A stretch of DNA of 64,000 bases. It comes from Rhodocyclaceae bacterium. Lineage in GTDB: Bacteria; Pseudomonadota; Gammaproteobacteria; Burkholderiales; Rhodocyclaceae. The stretch covers positions 186,001 to 250,000 of the forward strand of contig JAGTRP010000002.1 in NCBI GenBank assembly GCA_018261935.1, in the 5' to 3' direction. This document shows positions 1 through 14,969 of the stretch, piece after piece; the first letter of the stretch is position 1; the number at the start of each line of letters is the position of its first letter. Made by a program: the position numbers and the translations under genes. The notes below the pieces were generated by a model. The model was not told the origin of the DNA. It saw only the letters and a list, made by a program, of their open reading frames with translations, and did no database searches.

Positions 1-89
1 TCTTCGTGAATCGGCGCAGGAACCGGATTTCTGTAGAACGTTGGCATTCATCCGAGAAAGCGCATTACCCGCTGGAGGAGACTGGCCAG

Positions 90-356
90 ATGCTGCGGAT
101 CGATACCGGCATCCGGGCTTTCCGGCGACAGATGCCGGTGCTCGCCAATGCCCTGGACGAGATCGATATGGCGGGCATGGACGATGAGCAGATCATCCAT
201 GCCATCTTCCGGGCTCTCGCCAATCTCTACCGGGCGGCGCCCCAGGACGATCAGGTCGGCTTTGGCGGCGAGGGGCTGACGGAACGGGAGTTCGCCGACT
301 TCCTGGAAGAGAAGAAACAGGAAGCCCTGGCCGCCCTCACCACGGTCAAGCACTGA
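90..356 (+). CDS. Small uncharacterised protein (88 aa)
   Basis: I do not recognise this protein. The frame is open from a GTG at base 6, but the ATG at 90 has a strong GGAGGAG about nine bases upstream (73-80), so I take 90 as the start. The product is acidic, probably helical and soluble: no membrane segment, signal peptide or cysteine is visible. It contains an LANALDEIDMAGMDDEQI stretch and a Glu/Lys-rich C-terminal helix. It converges on prmB with 30 bases between the stop codons. Its upstream neighbour lies outside the window. Codon use (strong G/C in third position) looks normal for this genome, which supports it being a real gene. Confidence 0.6.
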   Translation: MLRIDTGIRAFRRQMPVLANALDEIDMAGMDDEQIIHAIFRALANLYRAAPQDDQVGFGGEGLTEREFADFLEEKKQEALAALTTVKH

Positions 357-357
357 A

Positions 358-386
358 GCCGGGAAGCGGGGAGATCCCCGCCCCGG

Positions 387-396
<10 letters not shown>
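358..396. terminator. Nested inverted repeat between convergent genes
   Basis: GCCGGG (358-363) can pair with CCCGGC (391-396), and inside it GCGGGG (366-371) pairs with CCCCGC (376-381) around an AGAT loop. It lies between two convergent genes and reaches slightly into the prmB 3' end. There is no clean U-tract on either strand, only TTCTTCTTCC on the plus side. It is probably a weak bidirectional transcription end. Confidence 0.4.
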
Positions 397-3591
<3,195 letters not shown>

Positions 3592-3615
3592 CCCGTTCTC
3601 CCTGGGTGAAGGACT

Positions 3616-4440
3616 TTAGGCGCGCAGCAGATCGTTGATGCTGGTCTTGGCGCGGGTCTGGGCGTCCACCTTCTTGACGATGACGGCGCAGTACAGGCTG
3701 TACTTGCCGTCGGCGGAAGGCAGGTTGCCGGAAACCACCACCGATCCCGGCGGGACGCGGCCGTACATGACTTCGCCGGTATCCCGGTCGTAGATCTTGG
3801 TGGACTGGCCGATGTAGACGCCCATGGAAATGACGGAGTTTTCGCCGACGATGACGCCTTCCACCACTTCGGAGCGGGCGCCGATGAAGCAGTTGTCCTC
3901 AATGATGGTGGGGTTGGCCTGCAGGGGCTCCAGGACGCCGCCGATACCGACGCCGCCGGACAGGTGCACGTTCTTGCCGATCTGGGCGCAGGAGCCGACG
4001 GTGGCCCAGGTGTCCACCATGGTGCCTTCATCCACATAGGCGCCGATGTTCACGTAGGAAGGCATGAGGACGGCATTCCTGGCGATGAAGCTGCCCTTGC
4101 GGGCCACGGCCGGGGGCACGACCCGGAAGCCGCCCTGGCGGAACTGCTCCTCGGTCCAGCCCTGGAACTTGGTGTCGACCTTGTCGAAATAGCGCAGGTC
4201 GCCGGATTCCTGGATGCCGTTGTCGCGGGTGCGGAAGGAAAGCAGGACCGCCTTCTTGATCCACTGGTGGGTGACCCACTCGCCGTCGATCTTCTCGGCG
4301 ACGCGCAGCTTGCCGGCGTCCAGTTCGGCGATGACCTGTTCGATGACGCCGATCTCGTCCCTGGACTGGGGGGTGAGCTCGGTGCGGCGTTCCCAGAATT
4401 GCTCGATGGCGGCTTGCTGCGGATGTTGCTGGTTCGGCAT
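3616..4440 (-). CDS. dapD: 2,3,4,5-tetrahydropyridine-2,6-dicarboxylate N-succinyltransferase
   Basis: Uses succinyl-CoA to acylate tetrahydrodipicolinate, the committed step of the succinylase lysine branch. The protein has the usual 274 residues: a helical N-terminal domain and a left-handed beta-helix built from hexapeptide repeats (about residues 100-250), including [19 protein letters not shown] and [16 protein letters not shown]. The active-site region [13 protein letters not shown] is intact. It lies 30 bases downstream of dapC and 24 bases upstream of pilU on the same strand, so dapC-dapD-pilU-dapE-prmB reads as one operon. Confidence 0.97.
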   Translation of the reverse strand: MPNQQHPQQAAIEQFWERRTELTPQSRDEIGVIEQVIAELDAGKLRVAEKIDGEWVTHQWIKKAVLLSFRTRDNGIQESGDLRYFDKVDTKFQGWTEEQFRQGGFRVVPPAVARKGSFIARNAVLMPSYVNIGAYVDEGTMVDTWATVGSCAQIGKNVHLSGGVGIGGVLEPLQANPTIIEDNCFIGARSEVVEGVIVGENSVISMGVYIGQSTKIYDRDTGEVMYGRVPPGSVVVSGNLPSADGKYSLYCAVIVKKVDAQTRAKTSINDLLRA

Positions 4441-4470
4441 GGAGTGGACCTCGATTATGTGATTATTGGG

Positions 4471-5661
4471 TTAGATTTGTTGCGTAAAAAGGCGGATGCG
4501 CTCGGCGGCTTCAAGACAGTCGGCGAGGCCGGGCACCAGGGCGATGCGGACAAAGTTCGCCCCCGGATTGACGCCGCCCGCCTCCCGCGCGAGATAGCTG
4601 CCGGGCAAGACCACAACATTATAGGCGGCGAAGAGACCCCGGGCGAAGTCGGTATCGGCGATGGGGGTTCGGGCCCACAGGTAGAAGCTGGCATCGGGCC
4701 GGCGGGTCCCCAGGACCTCGGCCAGAAGCGGGGTCACCGCGTCGAATTTCTCGCTGTACTGGCGGCGATTGTCGCGGACGTGGGTTTCGTCGTTCCAGGC
4801 GGCGACCGAGGCGGCCTGCACCGGAGGCGCCATGGCGCAGCCGTGGTAGGTGCGGAACAGGAGGTATTTCTTGAGAATGGCGGCGTCACCGGCGACGAAG
4901 CCGGAGCGCATGCCCGGCACGTTGGAGCGCTTGGACAGGCTGGAGAACATGACCAGACGCTCGAAGCTGCGGCCCAGCAGCCTGGCGGCCTGGAGGCCGC
5001 CCAGGGGCGGCTCGGCGCCGTCGAAATAGACTTCGGAATAACACTCGTCCGAGGCGATGATGAAGCCGTAGCGGTCGGACAGCTCGAACAGGGCCTTCCA
5101 GTCTTCGAGGTTCAGGACCTTGCCGGTGGGGTTGGCGGGGGAGCAGACGTAGAGCAGCTGCACCCGGGCCCAGTCGGCGGCGGAGAGGGAGGCGAAATCG
5201 AAGGCGAAGTCGTTCTCCGGCAGGGTGTTCAGGAAGCGCGGCTCGGCGCCGCCCAGGTAGGCCGCCCCTTCGTAGATCTGGTAGAAGGGGTTGGGGCTGA
5301 CCACCAGGGGCACGAAACCGCGGCTGGGGTCGATGACGGTCTGGGCGAAGGAGAAGAGGGCTTCCCGGGAGCCATTGACCGGCAGGATCTCGGTTTCCGG
5401 GTTGAGCTCCAGGCCATAGCGGCGGTTGGCCCAGGCGCCGATGGCCTGGCGCAGGGCGGGCGTTCCCTGGGTGGTCGGGTAGTTCGCCAGACCCTTCAGT
5501 CCGGCGGCCAGGGCCTCCATGATGAAGCCCGGGGTCGGATGTTGGGGCTCGCCGATGGAGAGCTTGATCTCTTTATATTGGGAATCGGGGGTGGCGCCGG
5601 CGAAAAGCTGGCGCAGTTTCTCGAAGGGGTAGGACTGGAGCTGGGCGAGATGGGGGTTCAC
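4471..5661 (-). CDS. dapC: Succinyldiaminopimelate transaminase
   Basis: PLP-dependent class I/II aminotransferase that forms N-succinyl-LL-diaminopimelate with glutamate as amino donor. The 396-residue product opens with NPHLAQLQSYPFEKL, typical of proteobacterial DapC, and contains SIGEPQHPTPGF, SPANPTGK, SDECYSEVYF and the PLP-lysine segment SSLSKRSNVPGMRSGF. I use the GTG at 5661; the frame is open further upstream but only as an antisense shadow of guaD. No strong Shine-Dalgarno is visible before the GTG. It is the first gene of the dap operon, so the operon promoter should lie in the 88 bases between it and guaD. Confidence 0.93.
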   Translation of the reverse strand: MNPHLAQLQSYPFEKLRQLFAGATPDSQYKEIKLSIGEPQHPTPGFIMEALAAGLKGLANYPTTQGTPALRQAIGAWANRRYGLELNPETEILPVNGSREALFSFAQTVIDPSRGFVPLVVSPNPFYQIYEGAAYLGGAEPRFLNTLPENDFAFDFASLSAADWARVQLLYVCSPANPTGKVLNLEDWKALFELSDRYGFIIASDECYSEVYFDGAEPPLGGLQAARLLGRSFERLVMFSSLSKRSNVPGMRSGFVAGDAAILKKYLLFRTYHGCAMAPPVQAASVAAWNDETHVRDNRRQYSEKFDAVTPLLAEVLGTRRPDASFYLWARTPIADTDFARGLFAAYNVVVLPGSYLAREAGGVNPGANFVRIALVPGLADCLEAAERIRLFTQQI

Positions 5662-5749
5662 GGGGCTGGAGAAGAATGGCCGAAACCCGGAATTATCTCC
5701 GAAAAACGGGAGAACGCGGATGCCGGCGCCAGCGCCGCTGCCGGCTCCC

Positions 5750-6217
5750 TCAGTAAGCGGTGCGGCCGGGGTTCTCGTGCCAGCGCCGGAGCGGCTCGGC
5801 GGCCCCGGGGATGGGCAGGTGGCAGGTCGGGACGCTGCGGGCGGCGTGGGGTAGCCGGAGCTCGTCGTAAAGGGCGTCGTCGCAGAAGCCGATGGCCGCC
5901 GCCTGGTCCCGGGTGTTGGCAAAAACGATGCGCTGCAGGCGAGCCCAATAGGCGGCCGAGAGGCACATGGGGCAGGGCTCGCTGGAAGCGTAGAGGACGC
6001 AGTCGGCGAGGTGGAAGCGCCCAAGCCGGGCGCAGGCGGAGCGGATGGCGGCGATTTCGGCATGGGCCGTCGGGTCGTTGCTGCCGATGACCCGGTTCCG
6101 GCCCTCGCCGATGATTTCGCCGTCCTTGACCACCACGGCGCCGAAGGGGCCGCCGTCCCCCCCGGAAACGCTGGCGTGGGCCAGTTCGATGGCGCGCTGG
6201 AGAAAGATTTCGTCCAT
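5750..6217 (-). CDS. guaD: Guanine deaminase, GuaD type
   Basis: Zinc-dependent cytidine-deaminase-fold enzyme, most likely converting guanine to xanthine. At 155 residues it carries H52-A-E54 (Zn ligand and catalytic acid) and S-E-P-C82-P-M-C85 (Zn ligands). The GGPFGAVVVKDG, SNDPTAHAE and AAYWAR sequences and the C-terminal aromatic tail ending in Tyr fit the Bacillus-type guanine deaminase, whose swapped C-terminus closes the partner's active site. The tRNA adenosine deaminase TadA has different loops (PVGAV, LEPCVMC), so I prefer GuaD. It stands alone between the dap operon and queF on the same strand. Confidence 0.78.
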   Translation of the reverse strand: MDEIFLQRAIELAHASVSGGDGGPFGAVVVKDGEIIGEGRNRVIGSNDPTAHAEIAAIRSACARLGRFHLADCVLYASSEPCPMCLSAAYWARLQRIVFANTRDQAAAIGFCDDALYDELRLPHAARSVPTCHLPIPGAAEPLRRWHENPGRTAY

Positions 6218-6308
6218 CAGGCCAGGGAACCGTGGGCGCTGGATCGCGGGGCGGAAGCCGGCTGAGTCATGGGGGTCTCCGGTGGATGGACTAGGCGGTC
6301 ACGCCATT

Positions 6309-6728
6309 TTATCCGCGGGTATTCGAATCGGGTTCGAATTCGGTCAGATCCACCCGGGGGGTCGGGATCCAGCCGTTCTTGCGGTGTTCGGCCACGACAT
6401 TGGTGAAAATGCCGCCGCGCACATAGAAGCGGGCCGTGAGCCGCATGTAGCGGGGCTGGGTGGCGGCCACCAGGTCGTCCAGGATGCGGTTGGTCACCGC
6501 CTCGTGGAAGGCCCCCTCGTTCCGGTAGGACCAGATGTAGAGCTTCAGGCTCTTCAGCTCGACGCAAAGTTCGTCCGGAATGTAGTCCAGGGTCAGGGTG
6601 GCGAAATCCGGCTGGCCGGTCTTGGGGCACAGGCAGGTGAATTCCGGAATCTGCATGTGGATGTGGAAATCACGGTCGGGAGCCGGGTTGGGGAAAGTCT
6701 CGAGTTGCTTGGAAGGCTGGGTAGACAT
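6309..6728 (-). CDS. queF: NADPH-dependent 7-cyano-7-deazaguanine reductase QueF (short form)
   Basis: Reduces preQ0 to preQ1 in queuosine biosynthesis. The 139-residue protein is the unimodular (YkvM-like) type: catalytic Cys34 within CPKTGQPDF, the general acid Asp41, and the QueF motif around E58 (VELKSLKLY). The start is the ATG at 6728; the upstream in-frame extension covers the divergent promoter and is not family-like. It is transcribed away from smc. No other queuosine gene is in the window. Confidence 0.95.
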   Translation of the reverse strand: MSTQPSKQLETFPNPAPDRDFHIHMQIPEFTCLCPKTGQPDFATLTLDYIPDELCVELKSLKLYIWSYRNEGAFHEAVTNRILDDLVAATQPRYMRLTARFYVRGGIFTNVVAEHRKNGWIPTPRVDLTEFEPDSNTRG

Positions 6729-6739
6729 GCTGCGATATC

Positions 6740-6768
6740 TTGATTGAATGACTCGGATGCTATTATAC
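6740..6768 (+). promoter_or_regulatory. Divergent promoter region between queF and smc
   Basis: On the plus strand TTGATT (6740-6745) and TTATAC (6763-6768) are 17 bases apart, a plausible sigma-70 promoter for smc-zipA-ligA with a roughly 55-base leader. On the minus strand a perfect TATAAT covers 6767-6762 and could serve queF. The two -10 elements overlap, so the promoters would compete. Confidence 0.5.
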
Positions 6769-6827
6769 GGCCCCCCGCCAGGCCGCGCTGCAATAGCTGG
6801 CCGGATGGCCACTCCCCTGCGTCACCG

Positions 6828-9800
6828 ATGCGTTTAACCAAGCTCAAGCTCGCCGGCTTCAAATCCTTCGTCGATCCCACCGCCGTGGCCCTGCCGGGCC
6901 AGCTGGTGGGCGTGGTCGGCCCGAACGGCTGCGGCAAGTCCAACATCATGGACGCCGTGCGCTGGGTGCTGGGGGAATCGAAAGCCTCGGAACTGCGGGG
7001 CGAGTCCATGCAAGACGTGATCTTCAATGGCACCACCGGCCGGAAGCCGGTGTCCCGGGCCTCGGTGGAACTCATTTTCGACAACGCCCTGGGGCGGGCA
7101 ATGGGGCAGTGGTCCCAGTACGCCGAGCTGTCGGTGAAGCGGGTCCTGACCCGGAACGGCCAGTCGGACTACTTCATCAACAACATCAAGGTCCGCCGCA
7201 AGGACATCACCGACCTCTTTCTCGGTACCGGCCTCGGGCCCCGGGCCTACGCCATCATCGGCCAGGGGATGATCTCCCGCATCATCGAGGCCAAGCCCGA
7301 CGATCTGCGGGTCTTCCTGGAAGAAGCCGCCGGCGTCACCCGCTACAAGGAGCGCCGCAAGGAGACCCAGGGGCGCCTGGAGGACACCCGGGAAAACCTC
7401 ACCCGGGTCGAGGACATCCGCCTCGAACTGGCCAGCCAGATGGAAAAGCTGGAGGCCCAGGCCGAGGTGGCGCGCCAGTACCACGCCCTCAACGACCAGC
7501 TCACCAGGAAACAGCAGATTCTCTGGCTCCTCCGGAAGAACGAGGCCGCGGCCGAGCGCCAGCGGGTCGCCCTCGAGGTAGAGCGGGCCGCCACCGAACT
7601 GGAAGGCCAGAGCGCCGCCCTGCGGGAAGTGGAAGCCCGGCTGGAAGAAACCCGGGAAAGCCACTTCGCCGCCGGCGACGCCCTCCACCAGGCCCAGAGC
7701 GACATGTACGCCGCCAACGCCGAAGTGGCGCGGCTGGAGGCCGAAATCCGCCATCGCCGCGAATCCCAGCGCCAGCTCCAGTCCCGCCTGGCCCAACTCG
7801 AGGGCGAATATGCCCACTGGCGGCAGACGGCGGACACCCTGGCTGCCGACAGGGAGCGCTGGGAAGATCTGCAGGAAGCCACCTCCTTGAGAGTGGAGGA
7901 AGCCCAGGCCCGCCTCGAGATGCAGATGGAAGTGGCGCCCCAGGTGGAGGAAACCCTCGCCCAGGCCGAAGAGGAACTGAACCGCCTCAAGGCCCGCACC
8001 GCCAACGGCGAACAGCGCCTGCAGGTGGAACTGAACAACAAGGCCCACGCCCAGCGCACCCTTCAGGCGATCGTCCAGCGCCGGGAGCGCCTGCGGGAGG
8101 AAATCGCCACCCTGGTGGAGCCGGATACCGACGGCCTAGCCGAGAAGGAGGATGAGCTCGCCTTCCTGCGGGAGGAACTGGCGGCGGACCAGGAGAACCT
8201 GGCCGACCTGCAGCAGGAAGTGCCCCAATTGGAAGCCGCCCGCAAGGCGGCCCAGGCCGAGGTCCAGCAGGCCGGCAAGGAACTGGCGGCGGGGGAAGCC
8301 CGCCTGGCGGCCCTGGAGCAGATGCAGGTCCGCGCCCAGCAGGGCGGCAAGCTGCCGGAATGGCTGCGCCGCCATGGCCTGGAAGGCGCCTTGCCCCTCT
8401 GGAAACGGATTCACGTCGAGCCCGGTTGGGAGGACGCGGTCGAAGCGGTGCTGCGGGAGCACCTCAACGCCATTGCCTGCGAAGACGACGCCAAGCTGGC
8501 CGACTGGCTCCACGACCGGCCCGACGCCAAGCTCACCGTGCTCCTGAACGCCGAAGGCGGCGCCGGGGTCGGGGGGGAAGGGCTGCTGCTGGGCCGGGTG
8601 CGCTGCGACGACGGGGTGATCGCCGCGGTCCTGGCCGACTGGCTGGCCGGGATCCGCACCTGTGCGTCCCTGGCGGAGGCCCTGGAGCGCCGTCCGCAAC
8701 TGGCGCCGGGCACCGTGCTGGTGACCCCGGGGGGCGACGTGGTGAGCCGTACCAGTGTCACTTTCTTCGCCCCGGACAAGGCGGAACACGGCCTCCTGGA
8801 GCGGCAGCGGGAAATCGAGGCCCTGGTGTCCGGCATCGCCGGCGGCGAGGCCCGCCTGGCCGCAGCCCAGGAAAGGGTGGCAGCGCTGGAAAACCAGCTG
8901 GAGGAAAAGCAGGAAGCCCTGCAGGAGGCCCGGCGCTACGTCGCCGACCGCCAGCAGCGGGTCCATGCCCTGCAGATGGAAACCCTGAAGCTTTCCCAGG
9001 CCATGGAGAATTTCCGCGACCAGAAGGAGCGCCTCAAGGAGCAGCTCGCCGACCTGGCCGGAGAAGAGGAGGCCGAGCGGGAGCGTGACATGGCGGCGGA
9101 CGAGAAGATCGCCGAGGTCCGCGAGGGGCTTTCCCGTATCCAGGTCCTGGTGGCCGGGGCCAAGGGGCGCCTGGACGAGGCCGAGCGGGCGGTGCGGGCG
9201 GAGCGGGAACGCCACGCCGACCTGGACCGGGCCCTGCGGGAAGCCCAGTTCTCCCAGCGCGAATGCCAGGGCAAGCTGCAGGACATCTTCGCCCAGCAGG
9301 CCACCGCCCAGCGGGAGCTGCAGCGCATCGAGAACGACCGGGGCCAGTGCGAGGAACAGGCCCAGGCCCAGCCGCCCGATGTCCTCGAAGAACAATTGCA
9401 GGCTGCCCTGGCCGACCGGCAGGAGAAGGAAAAGGGGCTGGCCGCCTGCCGCGATGCACTGGAGGCTGCCACCAATGCCCTGCGCGGCCTGGAGGAGCAG
9501 CGCCTCAGGATAGAGCAGGGGCTGGAGCCCCTGCGCAGCCGCATCGGCGACCTGAAGCTCAAGGAGCAGGCGGCGGCCCTGAACGCAGAACAACTGGCGG
9601 CCCAGCTCCTGGAAGCCGGCGCCGACGAGGCGGCCCTGCTGCCGGAAATCGCGACATTGGCAAATGCGGCCCGGCCGTCGGCCCTGCAGGGGGAAATCAC
9701 ACGCCTGTCCAACGCCATCGCCGATCTCGGGGCGGTGAACCTGGCGGCCCTGCAGGAACTGGAGACGGCGCGGGAACGGAAGGGCTACCTGGATGCCCAG

Positions 9801-10343
9801 GCGGCCGACCTGACCGAGGCCATGGAAACCCTGGAGAACGCCATCCGCCGCATCGACCGGGAAACCCGGGATCTGCTGCAATCCACCTTCGACACGGTGA
9901 ATGGCCATTTCGGCCGGCTCTTCCCGGAGCTCTTCGGCGGCGGCCGGGCCGAGCTGGTGATGACCGGGGACGAAATCCTCGATGCCGGCGTCCAGGTCAT
10001 CGCCCAGCCGCCGGGGAAGAAGAACTCCACCATCCACCTCCTGTCCGGCGGCGAAAAGGCCCTGACCGCCATCGCCCTGGTCTTCTCCATGTTCCAGTTG
10101 AACCCGGCGCCCTTCTGCCTGCTGGACGAAGTGGATGCCCCCCTGGACGACACCAATACCGAACGCTTCTGCTCCATGGTCAAGAAAATGTCCGGGCAGA
10201 CGCAGTTTTTGTTCATCAGTCACAATAAAATCGCCATGGAAATGGCGGAGCAACTGGTCGGCGTGACCATGCAGGAATCAGGCGTTTCCCGCGTGGTCGA
10301 GGTCGACATCGAGGAAGCACTCAGAATGAGGGAAGCGGCGTAA
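6828..10343 (+). CDS. smc: Chromosome segregation/condensin ATPase SMC
   Basis: Structural maintenance of chromosomes protein: a dimeric ABC-type ATPase that extrudes DNA loops and organises newly replicated origins. The 1171-residue product begins MRLTKLKLAGFKSFVDP and has Walker A GPNGCGKS (residues 31-38), a first coiled coil (about 160-500), a hinge (about 500-680), a second coiled coil rich in Gln/Glu/Arg (about 690-1000), the ABC signature LLSGGEKALTAIAL and Walker B FCLLDEVDAPLDD. The ATG at 6828 is chosen because the SMC fold starts there; 28 upstream in-frame codons are unlike the family. The stop codon overlaps the zipA ATG (TAATG). Confidence 0.96.
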   Translation: MRLTKLKLAGFKSFVDPTAVALPGQLVGVVGPNGCGKSNIMDAVRWVLGESKASELRGESMQDVIFNGTTGRKPVSRASVELIFDNALGRAMGQWSQYAELSVKRVLTRNGQSDYFINNIKVRRKDITDLFLGTGLGPRAYAIIGQGMISRIIEAKPDDLRVFLEEAAGVTRYKERRKETQGRLEDTRENLTRVEDIRLELASQMEKLEAQAEVARQYHALNDQLTRKQQILWLLRKNEAAAERQRVALEVERAATELEGQSAALREVEARLEETRESHFAAGDALHQAQSDMYAANAEVARLEAEIRHRRESQRQLQSRLAQLEGEYAHWRQTADTLAADRERWEDLQEATSLRVEEAQARLEMQMEVAPQVEETLAQAEEELNRLKARTANGEQRLQVELNNKAHAQRTLQAIVQRRERLREEIATLVEPDTDGLAEKEDELAFLREELAADQENLADLQQEVPQLEAARKAAQAEVQQAGKELAAGEARLAALEQMQVRAQQGGKLPEWLRRHGLEGALPLWKRIHVEPGWEDAVEAVLREHLNAIACEDDAKLADWLHDRPDAKLTVLLNAEGGAGVGGEGLLLGRVRCDDGVIAAVLADWLAGIRTCASLAEALERRPQLAPGTVLVTPGGDVVSRTSVTFFAPDKAEHGLLERQREIEALVSGIAGGEARLAAAQERVAALENQLEEKQEALQEARRYVADRQQRVHALQMETLKLSQAMENFRDQKERLKEQLADLAGEEEAERERDMAADEKIAEVREGLSRIQVLVAGAKGRLDEAERAVRAERERHADLDRALREAQFSQRECQGKLQDIFAQQATAQRELQRIENDRGQCEEQAQAQPPDVLEEQLQAALADRQEKEKGLAACRDALEAATNALRGLEEQRLRIEQGLEPLRSRIGDLKLKEQAAALNAEQLAAQLLEAGADEAALLPEIATLANAARPSALQGEITRLSNAIADLGAVNLAALQELETARERKGYLDAQAADLTEAMETLENAIRRIDRETRDLLQSTFDTVNGHFGRLFPELFGGGRAELVMTGDEILDAGVQVIAQPPGKKNSTIHLLSGGEKALTAIALVFSMFQLNPAPFCLLDEVDAPLDDTNTERFCSMVKKMSGQTQFLFISHNKIAMEMAEQLVGVTMQESGVSRVVEVDIEEALRMREAA

Positions 10344-11509
10344 TGACCGAACTCCAAATCGGATTGATAGGGCTGGGCGCGGCGGCGGTAGCCGGCGTCG
10401 TGGTCTACAACAAGTGGCAGGAACGGGCCCACCGCAAGGTGGCCGAAGGGATGCTGAAGACGGAGCACAACGATGTCCTGCTGGGCGAAAGGGATGGGAG
10501 CAGCCAGCCAGCCCGGCGGGTCGAGCCCACCATCGAGGCAGCGGTAGGGGAAGAACGGCTGGAGCCAGTCCTGACCGCCGCCTTCGAGCCTGGATCCGAA
10601 GAAAGCGTGCCGCCTCGGCTGGAGGCGGAAGAGGCCGCAGCGCCTATGGGAGACGTGTCCGTGGATGAGAGCCCGGCCCCCGACGTGCCCACCAGGCTCC
10701 TCGATCCCCGCCTGGATTTCATCGTGGTCATGGAGCTGGTTGATGCGGTGCCGGCCGCCGAGATTCTCCATTCCCAGCGGGACGCCCTGCAGCGCCTTTC
10801 CAAGCCGGTGGTCTGGGTCGGCTTCAACGAGCGCACCCGGAACTGGGAGATCTTTTCTCCGGATGCCGCTTACCGTCGCCTGCGCATCGGACTGCAGCTC
10901 GCCGATCGGCGCGGCCCCCTATCGGACGCCGACCTCAATGTCTTCGTCGCCGCCATGCAGGACCTGGCGGATGAACTACTGGCCGTGGCCGACATGCCGC
11001 CTCCCCAGCCGGTCCTCGACCAGGCCCTGGACCTGGACCGTTTCTGCGCCGAAGTGGATCTTGAAATCGGCGTCAACCTGGTCAGCCGCGGCACGCCCTT
11101 TTCGGGCACCAAGCTGCGGGCCCTGGCCGAAGCGGCCGGCATGGTCCTCGGCGCCGATGGCCTGTTTACACGCTACGATGACGAAGGCCGGGCCCTGTTC
11201 AGGCTCCAGAACCAGGAGAGCCCCCCCTTCTCGGCGGAGTCCATCAAGAACCTGAGCACCCACGGCCTCACCTTCCTTCTCGACGTGCCGCGGGTGGACC
11301 ACGCCGAGCGGGTGTTCGCCCAGATGACGGAATTGGCGAAGCGCTTCGGGGACGCCCTCCAGGGGACCCTGGTGGACGACAATCGGCAGCCTCTGTCCGA
11401 TGCCCAGCTCGACCACATCAAGCGCGAATTCATCATCAAGCCCCAGGCGGCCATGGCCAGCTTCGGTCTGGCCGCCGGCAGCTCCCAGGCCCTGCGCCTC
11501 TTCTCCTGA
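10343..11509 (+). CDS. zipA: Cell division protein ZipA
   Basis: Inner-membrane anchor that binds the C-terminal tail of FtsZ at the divisome. It has the ZipA plan: an N-terminal membrane helix (about residues 5-22, GLIGLGAAAVAGVVVY), a charged and proline/alanine-rich linker to about residue 130, and a C-terminal FtsZ-binding domain (about 240-388) containing VDLEIGVNLVSRGTPFSGTK and SFGLAAGSSQALRLFS. Overlap with the smc stop indicates coupling. The smc-zipA-ligA order is a common betaproteobacterial arrangement. Confidence 0.88.
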   Translation: MTELQIGLIGLGAAAVAGVVVYNKWQERAHRKVAEGMLKTEHNDVLLGERDGSSQPARRVEPTIEAAVGEERLEPVLTAAFEPGSEESVPPRLEAEEAAAPMGDVSVDESPAPDVPTRLLDPRLDFIVVMELVDAVPAAEILHSQRDALQRLSKPVVWVGFNERTRNWEIFSPDAAYRRLRIGLQLADRRGPLSDADLNVFVAAMQDLADELLAVADMPPPQPVLDQALDLDRFCAEVDLEIGVNLVSRGTPFSGTKLRALAEAAGMVLGADGLFTRYDDEGRALFRLQNQESPPFSAESIKNLSTHGLTFLLDVPRVDHAERVFAQMTELAKRFGDALQGTLVDDNRQPLSDAQLDHIKREFIIKPQAAMASFGLAAGSSQALRLFS

Positions 11510-13546
<2,037 letters not shown>

Positions 13547-13548
13547 AA

Positions 13549-14424
13549 ATGGCACAAGTACGCAAAGCGGTATTTCCGGTAGCCGGGCTCGGCACCCGGT
13601 TCCTGCCGGCCACCAAGGCCAGCCCCAAGGAGATGCTGCCGGTGGTGGATAAGCCCCTGATCCAGTACGCGGTGGAGGAAGCCGTGGCGGCGGGGATCAC
13701 CGACATGATTTTCGTGACCGGCCGTTCCAAGCGGGCCATCGAGGACCATTTCGACAAGGCCTACGAACTGGAGAACGAACTGGAGCGCCGGGGCAAGACG
13801 GAAATGCTGGAATTCGCCCAGAACCTTCTGCCCAAGAACATCAACTGCATCTACATCCGCCAGCCGGAGGCCCTGGGGCTAGGCCACGCGGTGCTCTGCG
13901 CCAAGCCGGTCATCGGGGACGAGCCTTTCGCGGTGCTGCTGGCGGATGACCTCCTAGACGGCGAGCCGCCGGTCCTGAAGCAGATGGTGGACAGCTACGA
14001 CTATTACCGCTGCTCGGTCCTGGGGGTCCAGGACGTGCCCCTGGCCGATACCAAGAGCTATGGCATCGTCGATGCCAGCCCCGTCGGCGAACGGGTCGAG
14101 CAGATCCATGCCATCGTGGAGAAACCCGAACCCGAGAAAGCGCCCTCGACCCTGGGGGTGGTGGGGCGCTATATCCTGACCCCGCGGATTTTCCATCACC
14201 TGGAGACCATCCCCACCGGTTCGGGGGGCGAGATCCAGCTCACCGATGCCATCGCCTCGCTGCTCGCCGAGGAGCAGGTGCTGGCCTACCGCTACCACGG
14301 TACACGGTACGATTGCGGTTCGAAGCTGGGCTACCTGCAAGCCATGGTGGTGTTCGGGCAGCGGCACCCTGAAGTCGGCCCCGCCTTCAGCGACTACTTG
14401 AAAAACCTGGGAGTAAGCCGATGA
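13549..14424 (+). CDS. galU: UTP-glucose-1-phosphate uridylyltransferase
   Basis: Makes UDP-glucose from UTP and glucose-1-phosphate for polysaccharide and LPS synthesis. At 291 residues it shows the nucleotidyltransferase signature [33 protein letters not shown], and the sugar-binding [10 protein letters not shown]. The length is normal. The last four bases overlap the hpt start (ATGA). Confidence 0.97.
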   Translation: MAQVRKAVFPVAGLGTRFLPATKASPKEMLPVVDKPLIQYAVEEAVAAGITDMIFVTGRSKRAIEDHFDKAYELENELERRGKTEMLEFAQNLLPKNINCIYIRQPEALGLGHAVLCAKPVIGDEPFAVLLADDLLDGEPPVLKQMVDSYDYYRCSVLGVQDVPLADTKSYGIVDASPVGERVEQIHAIVEKPEPEKAPSTLGVVGRYILTPRIFHHLETIPTGSGGEIQLTDAIASLLAEEQVLAYRYHGTRYDCGSKLGYLQAMVVFGQRHPEVGPAFSDYLKNLGVSR

Positions 14425-14969
14425 CTGGAAAAACCGCCCGCGACATTCTGGCAGCCGCCGAACTGATCTATTCGAAGGAAAAGGTGCAAGCGGCCCTGGA
14501 CAGAGTGGCAGGCGAAATCGCCGATGCACTGTCCGAGCGCAACCCCCTCGTGCTCTGTGTCATGACCGGCGGCATCATCTTCGCCGGCCAGCTGCTGCCG
14601 CGCCTGGAATTTCCCCTGGATTTCGACTATCTCCACGTCACCCGCTACGGCATGGAGACCCAGGGAGGCAAGCTGTCCTGGCGCAGCGCCCCGTGGACGC
14701 CGGTCAAGGGCAGGACCGTGCTGGTGGTGGACGATATCCTGGACGAAGGGGTGACCATGGCCGCGATCCACGACAGCCTGAAGCGCCTGGGGGCGGCCGA
14801 GGTCTTGACCGCGGTCTTCGCCGACAAGCTGAACGGCAAGAACAAGCCCATCAAGGCGGATTTCGTCGCCCTCACCGTGCCGGACCGCTATGTCTTCGGC
14901 TTCGGCATGGACGTCAAGGGCGCCTGGCGCAATCTGCCGGCGATTTATGCATTGAAGGAAGAAGTTTGA
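14421..14969 (+). CDS. hpt: Hypoxanthine-guanine phosphoribosyltransferase
   Basis: Salvages hypoxanthine and guanine to IMP and GMP with PRPP. The 182-residue protein has the type I PRTase PRPP loop [14 protein letters not shown] (about residues 95-108), the LHVTRY segment, and a purine-side C-terminal region with YVFGFGMD. It is sandwiched by overlaps: ATGA with galU and TGATG with the next methyltransferase. Its product pathway connects directly to the phosphorylase two genes downstream, which releases hypoxanthine. Confidence 0.93.
   Translation: MTGKTARDILAAAELIYSKEKVQAALDRVAGEIADALSERNPLVLCVMTGGIIFAGQLLPRLEFPLDFDYLHVTRYGMETQGGKLSWRSAPWTPVKGRTVLVVDDILDEGVTMAAIHDSLKRLGAAEVLTAVFADKLNGKNKPIKADFVALTVPDRYVFGFGMDVKGAWRNLPAIYALKEEV

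Noticed and set aside
3964-6090. 708-codon open frame on the plus strand, antisense to dapD and dapC
   Set aside because: High-GC third positions leave antisense frames open. The sense strand has clear DapD and DapC motifs, and the antisense product is low-complexity Gly/Ala/Asp.
5750-6217. Calling the cytidine-deaminase-fold gene tadA
   Set aside because: Motif details (GGPFGAV, SNDPTAHAE, EPCPMC, aromatic C-terminal tail) fit GuaD; the TadA signature is not present.
8136-10253. 705-codon open frame on the minus strand, opposite smc
   Set aside because: Smc has all catalytic motifs on the plus strand. The reverse product is an artefact of coiled-coil codon composition.
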